NCBI GenBank assembly: GCA_004210915.1
Contig: SEGS01000047.1
Coordinates: 1-36,027, forward strand
Source of the DNA: Variovorax sp.
Lineage (GTDB): Bacteria > Pseudomonadota > Gammaproteobacteria > Burkholderiales > Burkholderiaceae_C
Length of the DNA: 36,027 bases
Reading direction: 5' to 3'
A program made the position numbers and the translations under genes. Position 1 is the stretch's first letter, and each line of letters starts with the position of its first letter. The notes beneath the pieces were generated by a model. That model was not told the origin of the DNA, ran no database searches, and worked only from the letters and a program-made list of their open reading frames with translations. Positions 26,062 through 34,782 of the stretch are shown here, piece after piece.

Positions 26062-27345
26062 TCACGCCGACGCTCCGCTCACGCGTTCGATGTCGGCGCC
26101 CAGGCCGCGCAGCTTGGCTTCGATGCGGTCGTACCCGCGGTCCAGGTGGTAGATGCGATCGACCATCGTCTCGCCATCGGCCACGAGGCCCGCGATGACG
26201 AGGCTGGCCGAGGCGCGCAGGTCCGTCGCCATCACGGTGGCACCCGAGAGCTGGTGGCCGCCTTCGACCACGGCCACCTTGCCGTCGACGTGAATGCTGG
26301 CGCCCAGCCGCACGAGCTCGTTCACGTGCATGAAGCGGTTCTCGAAAATCGTCTCGGTCACCGCCGATGCGCCCTGCGCCACGCAGTTGAGCGCCATGAA
26401 CTGGGCCTGCATGTCGGTCGGGAAGCCCGGGTACTCGGTCGTGCGGAAGCCTTGCGCCTTGAGCGCGCCGGCGCCCTTGGACGCGACGTTGACCCCGCCT
26501 TCGACGGCATCGATCGTGCAACCGGCCTCGCGCAGCTTGTCGATCACGGCGTCCAGGTGGTCGGCGCGCGCATGGCGCAGCGTGACATCGCCACCGGTCG
26601 CCGCCACGGCGCACAGGAAGGTGCCGGCTTCGATGCGGTCGGCCACCACCGCGTGCTCGCAACCGTGCAGCTTGTTCACGCCCTGGATGCGGATGTGGCT
26701 GGTGCCGTGGCCTTCGATCTTCGCGCCCATCTTGATGAGCATCTCGGCCAGGTCGACGATCTCGGGCTCCTGCGCGGCGTTCTCGAGCAGCGTCTCGCCG
26801 TCGGCCAGCGCAGCGGCCATGAGGAAGTTCTCGGTGCCCGTCACCGTGACCATGTCGGTCAGGATGCGCGCGCCCTTCAGGCGCTTCTGACCGTCGGGCA
26901 GCTTGGCGATCATGTAGCCGTGCTCGACCACGATCTCGGCGCCCATCGCCTGCATGCCTTTGATGTGCTGGTCGACCGGCCGCGAGCCGATGCCGCAGCC
27001 GCCCGGCAGCGACACGCGCGCGTGGCCGAAGCGGGCGAGCAGCGGGCCGAGCGCGAGCACCGAGGCGCGCATGGTCTTGACCAGTTCGTAGGGCGCTTCC
27101 ATCTTGTCGAGCTGGCTCGCATCGAGGCGCACCGTGCCGTTGTCATCGCGGGTGCTGGTCACTCCCATGTGGTGCACCAGTTTCAGGATCGTCGACACGT
27201 CCTGCAGGCGCGGCACGTTGTGCAGCGTCACGGGCTGGTCGGTCAGCAGTGCGGCGCAGAGCTCTGGCAACGCGGCGTTCTTGGCGCCGGAAATGAGCAC
27301 CTCGCCGCGGAGCGTGCGCCCGCCGCGAATCAGAAGTTTGTCCAT
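26062..27345 (-). CDS. murA: UDP-N-acetylglucosamine 1-carboxyvinyltransferase
   Basis: First committed step of peptidoglycan synthesis, transferring enolpyruvate from PEP to UDP-GlcNAc in the cytoplasm. The 427 residues start [34 protein letters not shown] with the conserved Lys-Asn pair. The active-site cysteine, the fosfomycin target, is Cys 117 in [16 protein letters not shown]. Later family segments include [17 protein letters not shown] and [12 protein letters not shown]. The gene lies between the bolA remnant and hisG. The upstream deletion described for bolA ends outside murA, which is intact. Confidence 0.97.
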   Translation of the reverse strand: MDKLLIRGGRTLRGEVLISGAKNAALPELCAALLTDQPVTLHNVPRLQDVSTILKLVHHMGVTSTRDDNGTVRLDASQLDKMEAPYELVKTMRASVLALGPLLARFGHARVSLPGGCGIGSRPVDQHIKGMQAMGAEIVVEHGYMIAKLPDGQKRLKGARILTDMVTVTGTENFLMAAALADGETLLENAAQEPEIVDLAEMLIKMGAKIEGHGTSHIRIQGVNKLHGCEHAVVADRIEAGTFLCAVAATGGDVTLRHARADHLDAVIDKLREAGCTIDAVEGGVNVASKGAGALKAQGFRTTEYPGFPTDMQAQFMALNCVAQGASAVTETIFENRFMHVNELVRLGASIHVDGKVAVVEGGHQLSGATVMATDLRASASLVIAGLVADGETMVDRIYHLDRGYDRIEAKLRGLGADIERVSGASA

Positions 27346-27355
27346 GATCGAAAGC

Positions 27356-28231
27356 TCAGGTGGAAAGGGGTCGTGCCCGCCCGGTGGCGGTCAGGGGTTC
27401 AACGCCGCCCATTCGGCCGGCGTGTGGGTCTTCATCGAGAGCGCATGCACCTCGTCGGTGTGCATTTTCGCACCGAGGGTGGCGTAGACGCGCTGGTGGC
27501 GCTGGATGGCGCGCTTGCCCTCCGAGCCAGGCACTGCCGACAATGCCGAAGCTCAACCACGGCGAGGCGTCGCTCACGCCGAAGAAGCCATAGCGAAAAC
27601 CATCGATCATGTAGAAAAACGGATTCAGGTGGCTCACGCCCTGCCAGAACGGCGGGAGCGAACCGATCGAATAGAACACGCCCGATAGGAAGGTCATGGG
27701 CATGATCAGGAAATTCTGGAACACCGCCATCTGGTCGAACTTTTCGGCCCAGAGTCCGGCGATCAGCCCCAGCGTGCCGAGCATCGCCGAGCCGAGGAAC
27801 GCGAACACGAGGATCCAGACCGGCGCCGCGAAGGTCGGGGTCGCGAAAAAGACCGTCACGACGAACACGCCGAGGCCCACCGCCAGGCCGCGGATCACCG
27901 ACGAACCGACGTACGCGAGGAACAAGCCCCAGTGGGACAGCGGTGAAAGCAGCACAAAGACCAGGCTGCCCATGATCTTGCTCTGGATGATCGACGACGA
28001 GCTGTTGGCAAAGGCGTTCTGCAGCACGCTCATCATCACCAGGCCCGGCACGAGGAAGGCCGTGTAGCCGATGGTGCCGTGCACCTTGACGTGGTCGCCC
28101 AGCGCATGGCCGAACACCAGCAGATACAGAACAGCCGTGAGCACGGGCGCGCCGACGGTCTGAAACCCGACTTTCCAGAAGCGCAACGTCTCTTTGTAGA
28201 GCAGCGCGTGCCAACCGGTCACATTCATCAT
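27356..28231 (-). CDS. ABC-2 type transporter permease with aberrant C-terminus (truncated by fusion)
   Basis: Membrane subunit of an ABC exporter of the YadH/NodJ type. Residues 1 to about 236 are family-like: [84 protein letters not shown] and the ABC-2 signature [38 protein letters not shown]. After [14 protein letters not shown] the frame runs about 55 residues through bolA coding sequence in a wrong frame ([20 protein letters not shown] onward). The normal end, with the last membrane helix and a short basic tail at about residue 250-255, is missing. The protein may therefore be non-functional. Its start overlaps the stop of the ATPase gene (ATGA). Confidence 0.85.
   Translation of the reverse strand: MMNVTGWHALLYKETLRFWKVGFQTVGAPVLTAVLYLLVFGHALGDHVKVHGTIGYTAFLVPGLVMMSVLQNAFANSSSSIIQSKIMGSLVFVLLSPLSHWGLFLAYVGSSVIRGLAVGLGVFVVTVFFATPTFAAPVWILVFAFLGSAMLGTLGLIAGLWAEKFDQMAVFQNFLIMPMTFLSGVFYSIGSLPPFWQGVSHLNPFFYMIDGFRYGFFGVSDASPWLSFGIVGSAWLGGQARHPAPPARLRHPRCENAHRRGACALDEDPHAGRMGGVEPLTATGRARPLST
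27391..27522 (-). pseudogene. BolA/IbaG-family remnant, N-terminal half missing
   Basis: The reverse strand reads [20 protein letters not shown] and then [23 protein letters not shown] followed by a stop. This is the second half of the IbaG/YrbA branch of BolA proteins, including the RHQxVY helix-turn-helix-like segment and HALSMKT. The family normally has about 75-85 residues, and the first 35-40, including the loop with the iron-sulfur ligand Cys or His, are absent. Immediately upstream the sequence switches without a gap into the ABC-2 permease gene, in a different frame. An in-frame GTG or TTG upstream exists, but no intact N-terminal domain does. ibaG normally lies between the mla genes and murA, so this is the expected position. 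Confidence 0.8.
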
Positions 28232-29175
28232 CGCGCCACCTCCAGCGGCGTCTGCTCGCCCGCCATGAGGTCGATGAACACATCTTCCAGGTCGGCCTTG
28301 CGCATTTCGACGTCTTCGACAGCGACGCCAGCCTCACGGATCGAGGCCAGCAATTGCTCGACCTCGAGCGCGTTGTGGGCAGGAAGCTGCACGATCCGGC
28401 CAGTGATGCGCGCGTGTTGCGCAATCGCCCACGGCAGATCGGCGTCGGTCTTGAAACGCAGCACGTTGCTCTTCGACGCGCTCAATAGCGCACTGGTGGT
28501 GTCCAGGGCGATGACCTTTCCGCGCTTGAGCATCGCGATGCGATTGCACAGCGCCTCGGCCTCTTCGAGGTAGTGCGTGGTCAGCAGCACAGTGCTGCCC
28601 TGCTTGTTGAGCTTGGCGACGAACTGCCACAGCGTCTGGCGCAGTTCGACATCGACGCCGGCTGTGGGTTCGTCGAGCACGATGACTGGTGGCTTGTGCA
28701 CCAGCGCCTGCGCCACCAGCACGCGGCGCTTCATGCCGCCTGACAGCTCCCGCATGTTGGCCGTGGCCTTGTCAGTCAAACCGAGGCTCTGTAGCAATTC
28801 GTCGATCCAGGCATCGTTGTTCTTGATGCCAAAGTAGCCCGACTGGATGCGCAACGCCTCGCGGACGTTGAAGAAGGGGTCGAACACGAGTTCCTGCGGC
28901 ACGATGCCGAGCGCACGTCGCGCATTGGCATAGTCGCGCTGCACGTCGAAGCCCTGCACGCTGATGGCGCCGGCGGTAGGGCGAGAGAGCCCGGCCAGCA
29001 TGCTGATCAACGTGGTCTTGCCGGCACCATTGGGGCCGAGCAGGCCGAAAAATTCGCCCTCTTCGATCTGGAAAGAAACCTCGTCGACGGCGCGAAGCCC
29101 GGGCTTGCCCTGGGCGCGTTGTGTTTTGGAGGGCGGGTAGGTCTTGGAGACCGACTGGAAGGAGATCGCGGGCAT
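28228..29175 (-). CDS. ABC transporter ATP-binding protein (partner of the ABC-2 permease)
   Basis: Cytoplasmic ATPase of an exporter; the substrate is unknown. The 315 residues carry Walker A GPNGAGKT (residues 47-54), the signature LSGGMKRRVLVAQAL, Walker B VIVLDEPTAGVD and the switch histidine in LLTTHYLEEAEALC. A C-terminal domain of about 90 residues (ALLSASKSNVLRFKTDADLP to ADLEDVFIDL) is typical of NodI/YadG-type drug or polysaccharide exporters. The start was set at ATG 29175; a TTG two codons upstream is in frame. It lies 50 bases after mlaB and overlaps the permease start, so it is probably in the mla transcript, as in other betaproteobacteria. Confidence 0.93.
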   Translation of the reverse strand: MPAISFQSVSKTYPPSKTQRAQGKPGLRAVDEVSFQIEEGEFFGLLGPNGAGKTTLISMLAGLSRPTAGAISVQGFDVQRDYANARRALGIVPQELVFDPFFNVREALRIQSGYFGIKNNDAWIDELLQSLGLTDKATANMRELSGGMKRRVLVAQALVHKPPVIVLDEPTAGVDVELRQTLWQFVAKLNKQGSTVLLTTHYLEEAEALCNRIAMLKRGKVIALDTTSALLSASKSNVLRFKTDADLPWAIAQHARITGRIVQLPAHNALEVEQLLASIREAGVAVEDVEMRKADLEDVFIDLMAGEQTPLEVAR

Positions 29176-29225
29176 GGGCAACCGGCGATTTTACGGGCCA
29201 AAGCCCGAACCGGCTGGCCGCCCGG

Positions 29226-29498
29226 TTATGGCGCGGCCGGCAGCAAGCCTGCGATGCCGTAAAGCGTCGCCAATTCACGGAGCCGCGGCGACAGGCCTTT
29301 GACCGCAAAGCCGCGGCCCATCGCGCTCGACTCGCGCCGGCATTCGAGCAAGACCGCCAGCGCCGACGAGTCGAATTGCGCCAAGGCGCTCGCGTCCACC
29401 ACAGTGGCCGAGCCGGACTGGCCGGCCAGCCCCTGCTGCAGCATGCGCATACAGGCCGAAGCCTCGTCGTGCGTGAGTCTGGACGGAAGAACCAGCAT
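29226..29498 (-). CDS. mlaB: STAS-domain protein MlaB
   Basis: Small cytoplasmic subunit of the MlaFEDB complex that binds the MlaF ATPase and supports its activity. The 90 residues begin MLVLPSRLTHDEASACMRMLQQGL and contain the STAS core VVDASALAQFDSSALAVLLECRRES, with the DSSAL motif at the usual loop. ATG 29498 was chosen because residues upstream overlap mlaC and have no family likeness. It is 4 bases after the mlaC stop, consistent with co-translation. Confidence 0.93.
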   Translation of the reverse strand: MLVLPSRLTHDEASACMRMLQQGLAGQSGSATVVDASALAQFDSSALAVLLECRRESSAMGRGFAVKGLSPRLRELATLYGIAGLLPAAP

Positions 29499-29502
29499 GG
29501 CG

Positions 29503-30156
29503 TCAGCCCTTGCCGTTGCCCTTGTTGCGGGTTGCGAGTGCCGTGATGAGGCCATCGATCCCGCGGGCATTGATCTCTTGCGAGAACTGCGTGCGGTACG
29601 TATCTACCAGCCACACGCCCAGCACGTTCAGGTTGTAGATCTTCCAGCCGCCTGCGACGCCGGGCGTCTTTTCGAGCCGGTAGTCGAGCTGCACGGGGTC
29701 GCCGCGACCTTTGACTTCGGTGCGCACCAGGACTTCTTTATCCTCCGCCGAGCCACGGAAGGGCCGGACCGACACGGACTGGTTACTGACCTGGTCCAAA
29801 GCGCCGGCATAGGTCCGAACCAGCAAGGTCTTGAACTCATCCTGCAGGCGCTTCTGCTGTTCCGGCGTGGCCTGGCGCCAGGCCGGGCCGACCGCGGAGG
29901 CGGTCATGCGCTGGAAGTTGACGTTCGGCATGATCTTGCTGTCCACCAGCAGCATGATCTTGTTGACGTCGCCCGCCTTGATCGAACTGTCGGCCTTGAT
30001 GGTTTCGAGCACGTCGGCCGAGAGGCGTTTGACCAGTTCGTCAGGCGCCTCGTCTGCTGCGCTCGCAGGCCGCACGAAGGTCGAGGCTGCGCCCACTACC
30101 AGCACGCTGGCCAGGGCCAGGCGGCCGAAGCTGCGACGTTGCAAGGTCTTGATCAT
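29503..30156 (-). CDS. mlaC: Periplasmic phospholipid-binding protein MlaC
   Basis: Soluble periplasmic shuttle that carries phospholipid between MlaA at the outer membrane and MlaFEDB at the inner membrane. The 217 residues have a signal peptide ending ASA about residue 33, with a twin-arginine-like sequence LQRRSFGRLALASVLVVGA. The mature part contains IMPNVNFQRMTASAVGPAWRQATPEQQKRL, FKTLLVRTYAGAL and WKIYNLNVLGVWLVDTYRTQF, all MlaC (Ttg2D) family segments. GGGAG six to seven bases upstream fixes the ATG at 30156 rather than the earlier in-frame one. Confidence 0.95.
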   Translation of the reverse strand: MIKTLQRRSFGRLALASVLVVGAASTFVRPASAADEAPDELVKRLSADVLETIKADSSIKAGDVNKIMLLVDSKIMPNVNFQRMTASAVGPAWRQATPEQQKRLQDEFKTLLVRTYAGALDQVSNQSVSVRPFRGSAEDKEVLVRTEVKGRGDPVQLDYRLEKTPGVAGGWKIYNLNVLGVWLVDTYRTQFSQEINARGIDGLITALATRNKGNGKG

Positions 30157-30302
30157 GAAAGTCTCCCGCATGTGAATGTCCTGAGTCCGGCTTGAAAGTA
30201 CCGGTGCTGATTCGAGTGGTCGACGCCGTTCAGGTTCCTTGGGGTTCCTGAACGGCGTGTGAAGTCGTGCAACGGGATGCAAGCAACCCGGGCCCGCCGG
30301 AA

Positions 30303-31049
30303 CTACTCGTCGCCCCCGTCGGGCAGGTTGCCGTCGTGCACATCGTTCAAGCGCCGCTGCAGGTACGCATCCCGCGTGAACGAGTATTTATCGAGTGCCG
30401 CATCGTCCAGCAACTGGCCCGCGCGCAGGTAATTCGAACGCAGGTCCACCAGGCGCAGCACATTCAGCGAATTGCGGGCCGCGACGTCGCCCATGTACAT
30501 CAGCGGATCGCCTACGCGGTCAACCGGCATGGCGGCTGCGTCGCGGACGCTCGATGGGCCCAAGAGCGGGATCACCAGATAAGGGCCGCTGCCGACACCC
30601 CAGCGCCCGAGTGTCTGGCCGAAGTCCTCGTTGTGGCGGTCGATGCCCGCCTCGGTGGCGATGTCCAGGAGGCCACCCAATCCGAAGAAGGTGTTGACGT
30701 TGAAGCGCATGAAGGTCTCTGCGCTGTGCTGCAACTTCAGTTGCGCCGCACTGTTGGCGAAGTTCCAGATTTCGCCCAGATTGCCGAAGAAGTTGTTCAC
30801 GCCGGTGCGCACCAGCGACGGCAGCGCCTGCCGGTAGGCCGTGGCCACCGGCACCAGCACCGCATCGTCCACCGTGTCGTTGAAACGCGAGACGCCGCGA
30901 TTGAACGGCTCCAGGGGGTCGGCTGGGTTGGCGCCGGGCCCTGTGGCACAACCGGTCAAGAGGCCGGCAAGCGCCGCACCCGCCACCCAACGGGACAGTT
31001 TGCCGACGCGGCGGAGGCGCGATGCAGAAGCGGGAAATCGTGTTTTCAT
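30303..31049 (-). CDS. mlaA: Outer-membrane phospholipid-removal lipoprotein MlaA (VacJ)
   Basis: Outer-membrane lipoprotein that takes mislocalised phospholipid from the outer leaflet and passes it to MlaC. The 248 residues have a lipoprotein signal with lipobox LLTGC near residue 34. Family segments are DPLEPFNRGVSRFNDTVDDAVLVPVATAYR, NNFFGNLGEIWNFANSAAQ, RWGVGSGPYLVIPLLGPSSVRDA and DLRSNYLRAGQLLDDAALDKYSFTRDAYLQRR, in that order. A long basic stretch precedes the hydrophobic signal core. The start overlaps the mlaD stop (ATGA). Unlike E. coli, where mlaA is elsewhere, it lies within the mla operon; the 146-base gap to mlaC shows nothing definite. Confidence 0.96.
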   Translation of the reverse strand: MKTRFPASASRLRRVGKLSRWVAGAALAGLLTGCATGPGANPADPLEPFNRGVSRFNDTVDDAVLVPVATAYRQALPSLVRTGVNNFFGNLGEIWNFANSAAQLKLQHSAETFMRFNVNTFFGLGGLLDIATEAGIDRHNEDFGQTLGRWGVGSGPYLVIPLLGPSSVRDAAAMPVDRVGDPLMYMGDVAARNSLNVLRLVDLRSNYLRAGQLLDDAALDKYSFTRDAYLQRRLNDVHDGNLPDGGDE

Positions 31050-31534
31050 TTGTTGTTGGTTGTTCCCTGCGGCGATCCACCCTGGCTCGCGCTGTTGAAG
31101 AGAAACTGGCTGATCAGGTTTTCCAGCACCACGGCCGATTGGGTTGAACTGATCGTGTCGCCGGCTTGCAGGTTCTTCTCGTCGGCGCCCGCTTCGATTC
31201 CGATGTACTGCTCACCGAGCAAGCCACTGGTCAGAATCTTCAGCGAACTGTCCTTCGGAAAACTGTAGCGGTTCTGTAACGCGAGCGTAACGCTGGCTTG
31301 AAAATTCTTGTCGTCGAATGTGATCGATTCAACGCGCCCGACCACCACGCCGGCACTTTTGACGGCTGTCTGAGGCTTGAGTCCGCCAATGTTGTCGAAG
31401 CGTGCGGTCACGGCATAGGTCTTCTGGAAGCTGAGGCTGAGCAGATTGGCCGACTGCAGCGCCAGAAAGAGCAGGGCCGCCGCGCCGATCAGGACGAACA
31501 GTCCCACCCAGATGTCATTGTTGGAGCGTTGCAT
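31046..31534 (-). CDS. mlaD: MCE-domain protein MlaD
   Basis: Inner-membrane-anchored MCE protein forming a hexameric periplasmic ring on the MlaFE transporter through which lipids pass. The 162 residues have an N-terminal anchor (DIWVGLFVLIGAAALLFLALQSANL) and then one MCE domain: YAVTARFDNIGGLKPQTAVKSAGVVVGRVESI, LLGEQYIGIEAGADEKNLQAGDTI. The tail LENLISQFLFN probably forms the hydrophobic pore helix. It lies 19 bases after mlaE and overlaps mlaA. Confidence 0.96.
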   Translation of the reverse strand: MQRSNNDIWVGLFVLIGAAALLFLALQSANLLSLSFQKTYAVTARFDNIGGLKPQTAVKSAGVVVGRVESITFDDKNFQASVTLALQNRYSFPKDSSLKILTSGLLGEQYIGIEAGADEKNLQAGDTISSTQSAVVLENLISQFLFNSASQGGSPQGTTNNK

Positions 31535-31553
31535 GGATGTGTTTTCCTTCCTG

Positions 31554-32336
31554 TCAGATGCTGAACATCATGGCTGTCAGCAAAAAATCCAACCCGAGCA
31601 CGGCCAGCGAGGCGACCACCACAGTGCGGGTGGTGGCGCGTGAGACGCCCTCGGGCGTGGGTTGCGCCTCGAAGCCCTGCAACAGCGCGACGAAGGTGAC
31701 CGTGAATCCGAACACGATGCTTTTGATGACGCCGTTGCCGACATCGCGCCAGACATCGACGCCGCTTTGCATCTGACCCCAGAACGCGCCGGGGTCCACG
31801 CCGAGCATGAGTACGCCCACCACGTAGCCGCCCAGCACGCCGACTGCGCTGAACACCGCCGCCAGCAGCGGCATGGTGATGACGCCCGCCCAGAAGCGCG
31901 GCGCCAGAATGCGCTGCACCGGATCGACCGCCATCATCTCCATCGCGCTCAATTGCTCACCGGCCTTCATCAGGCCGATTTCGGCCGTGAGGGAAGTCCC
32001 CGCGCGGCCCGCAAAGAGCAGCGCGGCAACCACCGGGCCGAGTTCGCGCACCAGCGACAGCGCGACCAGCAAGCCAAGCGCCTCGGAGGAGCCATAGCGC
32101 TGCAGCGTGTAGTAACCCTGCAGCCCCAGCACGAAGCCCACGAACAGACCCGACACGGCAATGATCGCGAGCGAGTAGTTGCCGAGGAAGTGAATCTGGT
32201 CGCGAACCAGACCAAAGCGCCGAAGGGTCGGGGCGACGTGCAGCATCAACCGGACAAACAGCTTGGCCGCACGACCGAGGTCGGCAAGGCCGGAGCGCAC
32301 GGCGAAACCCACGCGGGACGGATGCCACCCGCTCAT
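31554..32336 (-). CDS. mlaE: Phospholipid transporter permease MlaE
   Basis: Integral membrane permease of the MlaFEDB transporter. The 260 residues include family segments IAVSGLFVGFVLGLQGYYTLQRYG, LVRELGPVVAALLFAGRAGTSLTAEIGLMKAGEQLSAMEMMAVDP and VFSAVGVLGGYVVGVLMLGVDPGAFW. The EIGLMKxxEQL coupling helix expected to contact MlaF is present. Its ATG overlaps the mlaF stop (ATGA). Length equals that of the E. coli protein as I recall it. Confidence 0.96.
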   Translation of the reverse strand: MSGWHPSRVGFAVRSGLADLGRAAKLFVRLMLHVAPTLRRFGLVRDQIHFLGNYSLAIIAVSGLFVGFVLGLQGYYTLQRYGSSEALGLLVALSLVRELGPVVAALLFAGRAGTSLTAEIGLMKAGEQLSAMEMMAVDPVQRILAPRFWAGVITMPLLAAVFSAVGVLGGYVVGVLMLGVDPGAFWGQMQSGVDVWRDVGNGVIKSIVFGFTVTFVALLQGFEAQPTPEGVSRATTRTVVVASLAVLGLDFLLTAMMFSI

Positions 32337-33160
32337 CGCCGGCCTCCAAGTCCGTTGCCGAAGTCGGCTTCGACGTCGACGCCAGGGTAGTGGAAATGCA
32401 CCGGCCCTTCGGGCAGCGCATTGACGAACTGATGGACCAGCGGGTCGGTGCTTTCGCGCACCGCGGCAGGTGTGCCCTGTGCCGCGATGCGACCGTTGGC
32501 CAGGATGATCACGTGGTCCGCAATGCGGAAGGTTTCTTCCAGATCATGCGAGACCACGATGCTGGTGAGCCCGAGCGTGTCATTGAGCTGGCGAATAAGC
32601 CGCGCCGCGGTGCCGAGGGAGATCGGATCCAAGCCCGCAAAGGGCTCGTCGTACATCACCAGTTCCGGGTCGAGAGCCATGGCCCTGGCGAGTGCAACGC
32701 GACGCGCCATGCCGCCCGAAACCTCGCTGGGCATCAGCTCGCGCGCACCGCGCAGGCCTACGGCGTCGAGCTTCATCAGCACAATGTCGCGCACCAGCGG
32801 CTCGGGAAGTTGCGTGTGCTCGCGCAGCGGGAACGCCACGTTGTCGAACACGCTCATGTCCGTGAACAGCGCCCCGAACTGGAAAAGCATGCCCATGCGC
32901 CGGCGTGCCGCGTAAAGCGCGTTCGCCTTCATGGCGCCCACGTCCTGGCCGTCGAACAGCACTTCGCCGCGCTGCGCGCGCTGCTGGCCACCCACAAGGC
33001 GCAGCACCGTGGTCTTGCCACCGCCCGATGCGCCCATCAATGCGGTCACCTTGCCGCGAGGAACGCTGAAGGAAATGCCGTCGAGGATGGCGCGCGCGCC
33101 ATAGCCGAACGTCACGTCCTTGAACTCGATCAGCGGTGGTGCGGCTGCGGGTGTGTCCAT
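32333..33160 (-). CDS. mlaF: Phospholipid transporter ATP-binding protein MlaF
   Basis: Cytoplasmic ATPase powering MlaFEDB. The 275 residues have Walker A GASGGGKTT (residues 43-51), the Q-loop region MLFQFGALFTDMSVFDNVAFPL, signature VSGGMARRVALARA, Walker B LVMYDEPFAGLDPISLG and SIVVSHDLEET. The C-terminal extension (VHQFVNALPEGPVHFHYPGVDVEADFGNG) matches the region through which MlaF dimers interlock in E. coli. First gene of the mla operon. The ATG has only a poor Shine-Dalgarno (TTGAG directly adjacent) and lies 10 bases after a terminator-like hairpin. Confidence 0.96.
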   Translation of the reverse strand: MDTPAAAPPLIEFKDVTFGYGARAILDGISFSVPRGKVTALMGASGGGKTTVLRLVGGQQRAQRGEVLFDGQDVGAMKANALYAARRRMGMLFQFGALFTDMSVFDNVAFPLREHTQLPEPLVRDIVLMKLDAVGLRGARELMPSEVSGGMARRVALARAMALDPELVMYDEPFAGLDPISLGTAARLIRQLNDTLGLTSIVVSHDLEETFRIADHVIILANGRIAAQGTPAAVRESTDPLVHQFVNALPEGPVHFHYPGVDVEADFGNGLGGRR

Positions 33161-33202
33161 CTCAAAAGAAAAGCCGGGGCACCTCTCTAGGCATCCCGGC
33201 TT
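33161..33202 (-). terminator. Terminator-like hairpin between gltD and mlaF
   Basis: AAGCCGGG (33171-33178) pairs with CCCGGCTT (33195-33202) as an 8-bp stem with a 16-base loop. On the minus strand it is followed by TTCTTTTGAG and then directly the mlaF ATG; on the plus strand GGGGTTTTT follows. It most likely ends gltBD transcription. Because only 10 bases separate it from mlaF, it must also be in the leader of any mlaF message that starts upstream. Confidence 0.7.
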
Positions 33203-33271
33203 GGGGTTTTTCCCATGATAAAGGGGTCGACGTTGTAGTCTTGCGACAAACTTTCAGTTTACTTTCTCTTC

Positions 33272-34750
33272 TCAGCGTGGCAGGTCGCTGAAGCCCATCA
33301 GGAACTCATCGACCGAGCGGGCTGCCTGGCGGCCCTCACGAATCGCCCAGACCACCAGCGACTGGCCGCGGCGCATGTCGCCGGCCGCGAACACCTTGGG
33401 CACGTTGGTCGCATAACCGCCGATGAAGTCGACGCTGGCCTTGGCATTGCCGCGGCCGTCTTTTTCGATGCCGAAGGCGTCGAGCACGTTGGCCACCGGA
33501 TTCACGAAGCCCATCGCGAGCAGCACGAGGTCGGCCTTGAGCACCTGTTCGCTGCCGGCGACCTCGACCATCTTGCCGTCCCTCCACTCGACGCGCACGG
33601 TCTTCAAACCGGTGATTTTCTTGCCGTCGCCGATGAATTCCTTGGTCGAAATGGCGAACTCGCGCTCGCAGCCCTCTTCATGGCTCGAACTCGTGCGCAG
33701 CTTGATCGGCCAGTAGGGCCAGGTCATCGGCCGGTTTTCTTCTTCGGGCGGCTGGGGCATCACTTCGAACTGCGTGACGCTGACCGCGCCGTGGCGGTTG
33801 CTGGTGCCCACGCAGTCGGAGCCGGTGTCGCCGCCGCCGATCACGATCACGTGCTTGCCATCGGCACGCAACTGGCCCTTGACCTTGTCGCCGGCGTTGA
33901 CGCGGTTCTGCTGCGGCAGGAATTCCATCGCGAAATGGATGCCGTCGAGCTCGCGGCCGGGCACCGGCAGGTCGCGCGACTGCTCGGAACCGCCCGTGAG
34001 CAGCACCGCATCGAACTCCTTGTCGAGTTGCTCGGGCGTGATCGTTTCCTTGGCCAGATTGGTGACCTTGGAGCCCTTGCCCATCGGGTCCTTGGCGGCA
34101 CCGATCACGACGCTGGTTCGGAAGATGACGCCCTCGGCCTTCATCTGCTCGACGCGGCGATCGATGTGCGTCTTTTCCATCTTGAAGTCGGGAATGCCGT
34201 AGCGCAGGAGGCCGCCGATGCGGTCGTTCTTCTCGAACAGCGTCACGTCATGGCCGACGCGCGCGAGTTGTTGCGCGGCTGCCATGCCGGCCGGGCCGGC
34301 GCCGACCACAGCGACCTTCTTGCCCGTCTTGTGCTTGGCCACGCGCGGCGCAACCCAGCCTTCGTCCCAGGCGCGGTCGATGATCGCGTGCTCGATCGAC
34401 TTGATGCCGATGGCGTCGTCGTTCACGTTGAGCACACAAGCCGCCTCGCAGGGCGCGGGGCAAATGCGGCCGGTGAACTCCGGGAAGTTGTTCGTCGAGT
34501 CGAGCACCGCGAAGGCGTTCTGCCAGTCGTCTCGGTACACGAGGTCGTTGAAGTCCGGAATGATGTTGTTGACCGGGCAGCCGCTGTTGCAGAACGGCGT
34601 GCCGCAGTCCATGCAGCGCGCGCCCTGGACTTTGGCCTCGGCCGGCGTCAGGCCGACAACGAATTCCTTGTAGTGCTTGAGTCGCTCGTCCACGGGCTTG
34701 TAGCCCTCTTCGATGCGCTCGTGCTCCATGAAGCCGGTGATTTTTCCCAT
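33272..34750 (-). CDS. gltD: Glutamate synthase (NADPH) small subunit
   Basis: Small subunit of GOGAT, which transfers electrons from NADPH through FAD and 4Fe-4S clusters to the large subunit for glutamate formation. The 492 residues start [24 protein letters not shown]. Cluster cysteines are at 46, 49, 54 and 58 ([14 protein letters not shown]), with more at 97, 101 and 105 (CPAPCEAAC). The FAD-binding motif is [18 protein letters not shown] (around 150-155), and the NADPH motif is [19 protein letters not shown] upstream supports the ATG. It follows gltB by 32 bases. Confidence 0.97.
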   Translation of the reverse strand: MGKITGFMEHERIEEGYKPVDERLKHYKEFVVGLTPAEAKVQGARCMDCGTPFCNSGCPVNNIIPDFNDLVYRDDWQNAFAVLDSTNNFPEFTGRICPAPCEAACVLNVNDDAIGIKSIEHAIIDRAWDEGWVAPRVAKHKTGKKVAVVGAGPAGMAAAQQLARVGHDVTLFEKNDRIGGLLRYGIPDFKMEKTHIDRRVEQMKAEGVIFRTSVVIGAAKDPMGKGSKVTNLAKETITPEQLDKEFDAVLLTGGSEQSRDLPVPGRELDGIHFAMEFLPQQNRVNAGDKVKGQLRADGKHVIVIGGGDTGSDCVGTSNRHGAVSVTQFEVMPQPPEEENRPMTWPYWPIKLRTSSSHEEGCEREFAISTKEFIGDGKKITGLKTVRVEWRDGKMVEVAGSEQVLKADLVLLAMGFVNPVANVLDAFGIEKDGRGNAKASVDFIGGYATNVPKVFAAGDMRRGQSLVVWAIREGRQAARSVDEFLMGFSDLPR

Positions 34751-34782
34751 CGTGCTGTCCTCTGTTTTCTTGTAGTGAGCGC

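Noticed and set aside
23880..26198. A 772-codon plus-strand open frame opposite hisD and hisG
   Set aside because: Mirror of two certain his genes; composition is antisense-like.
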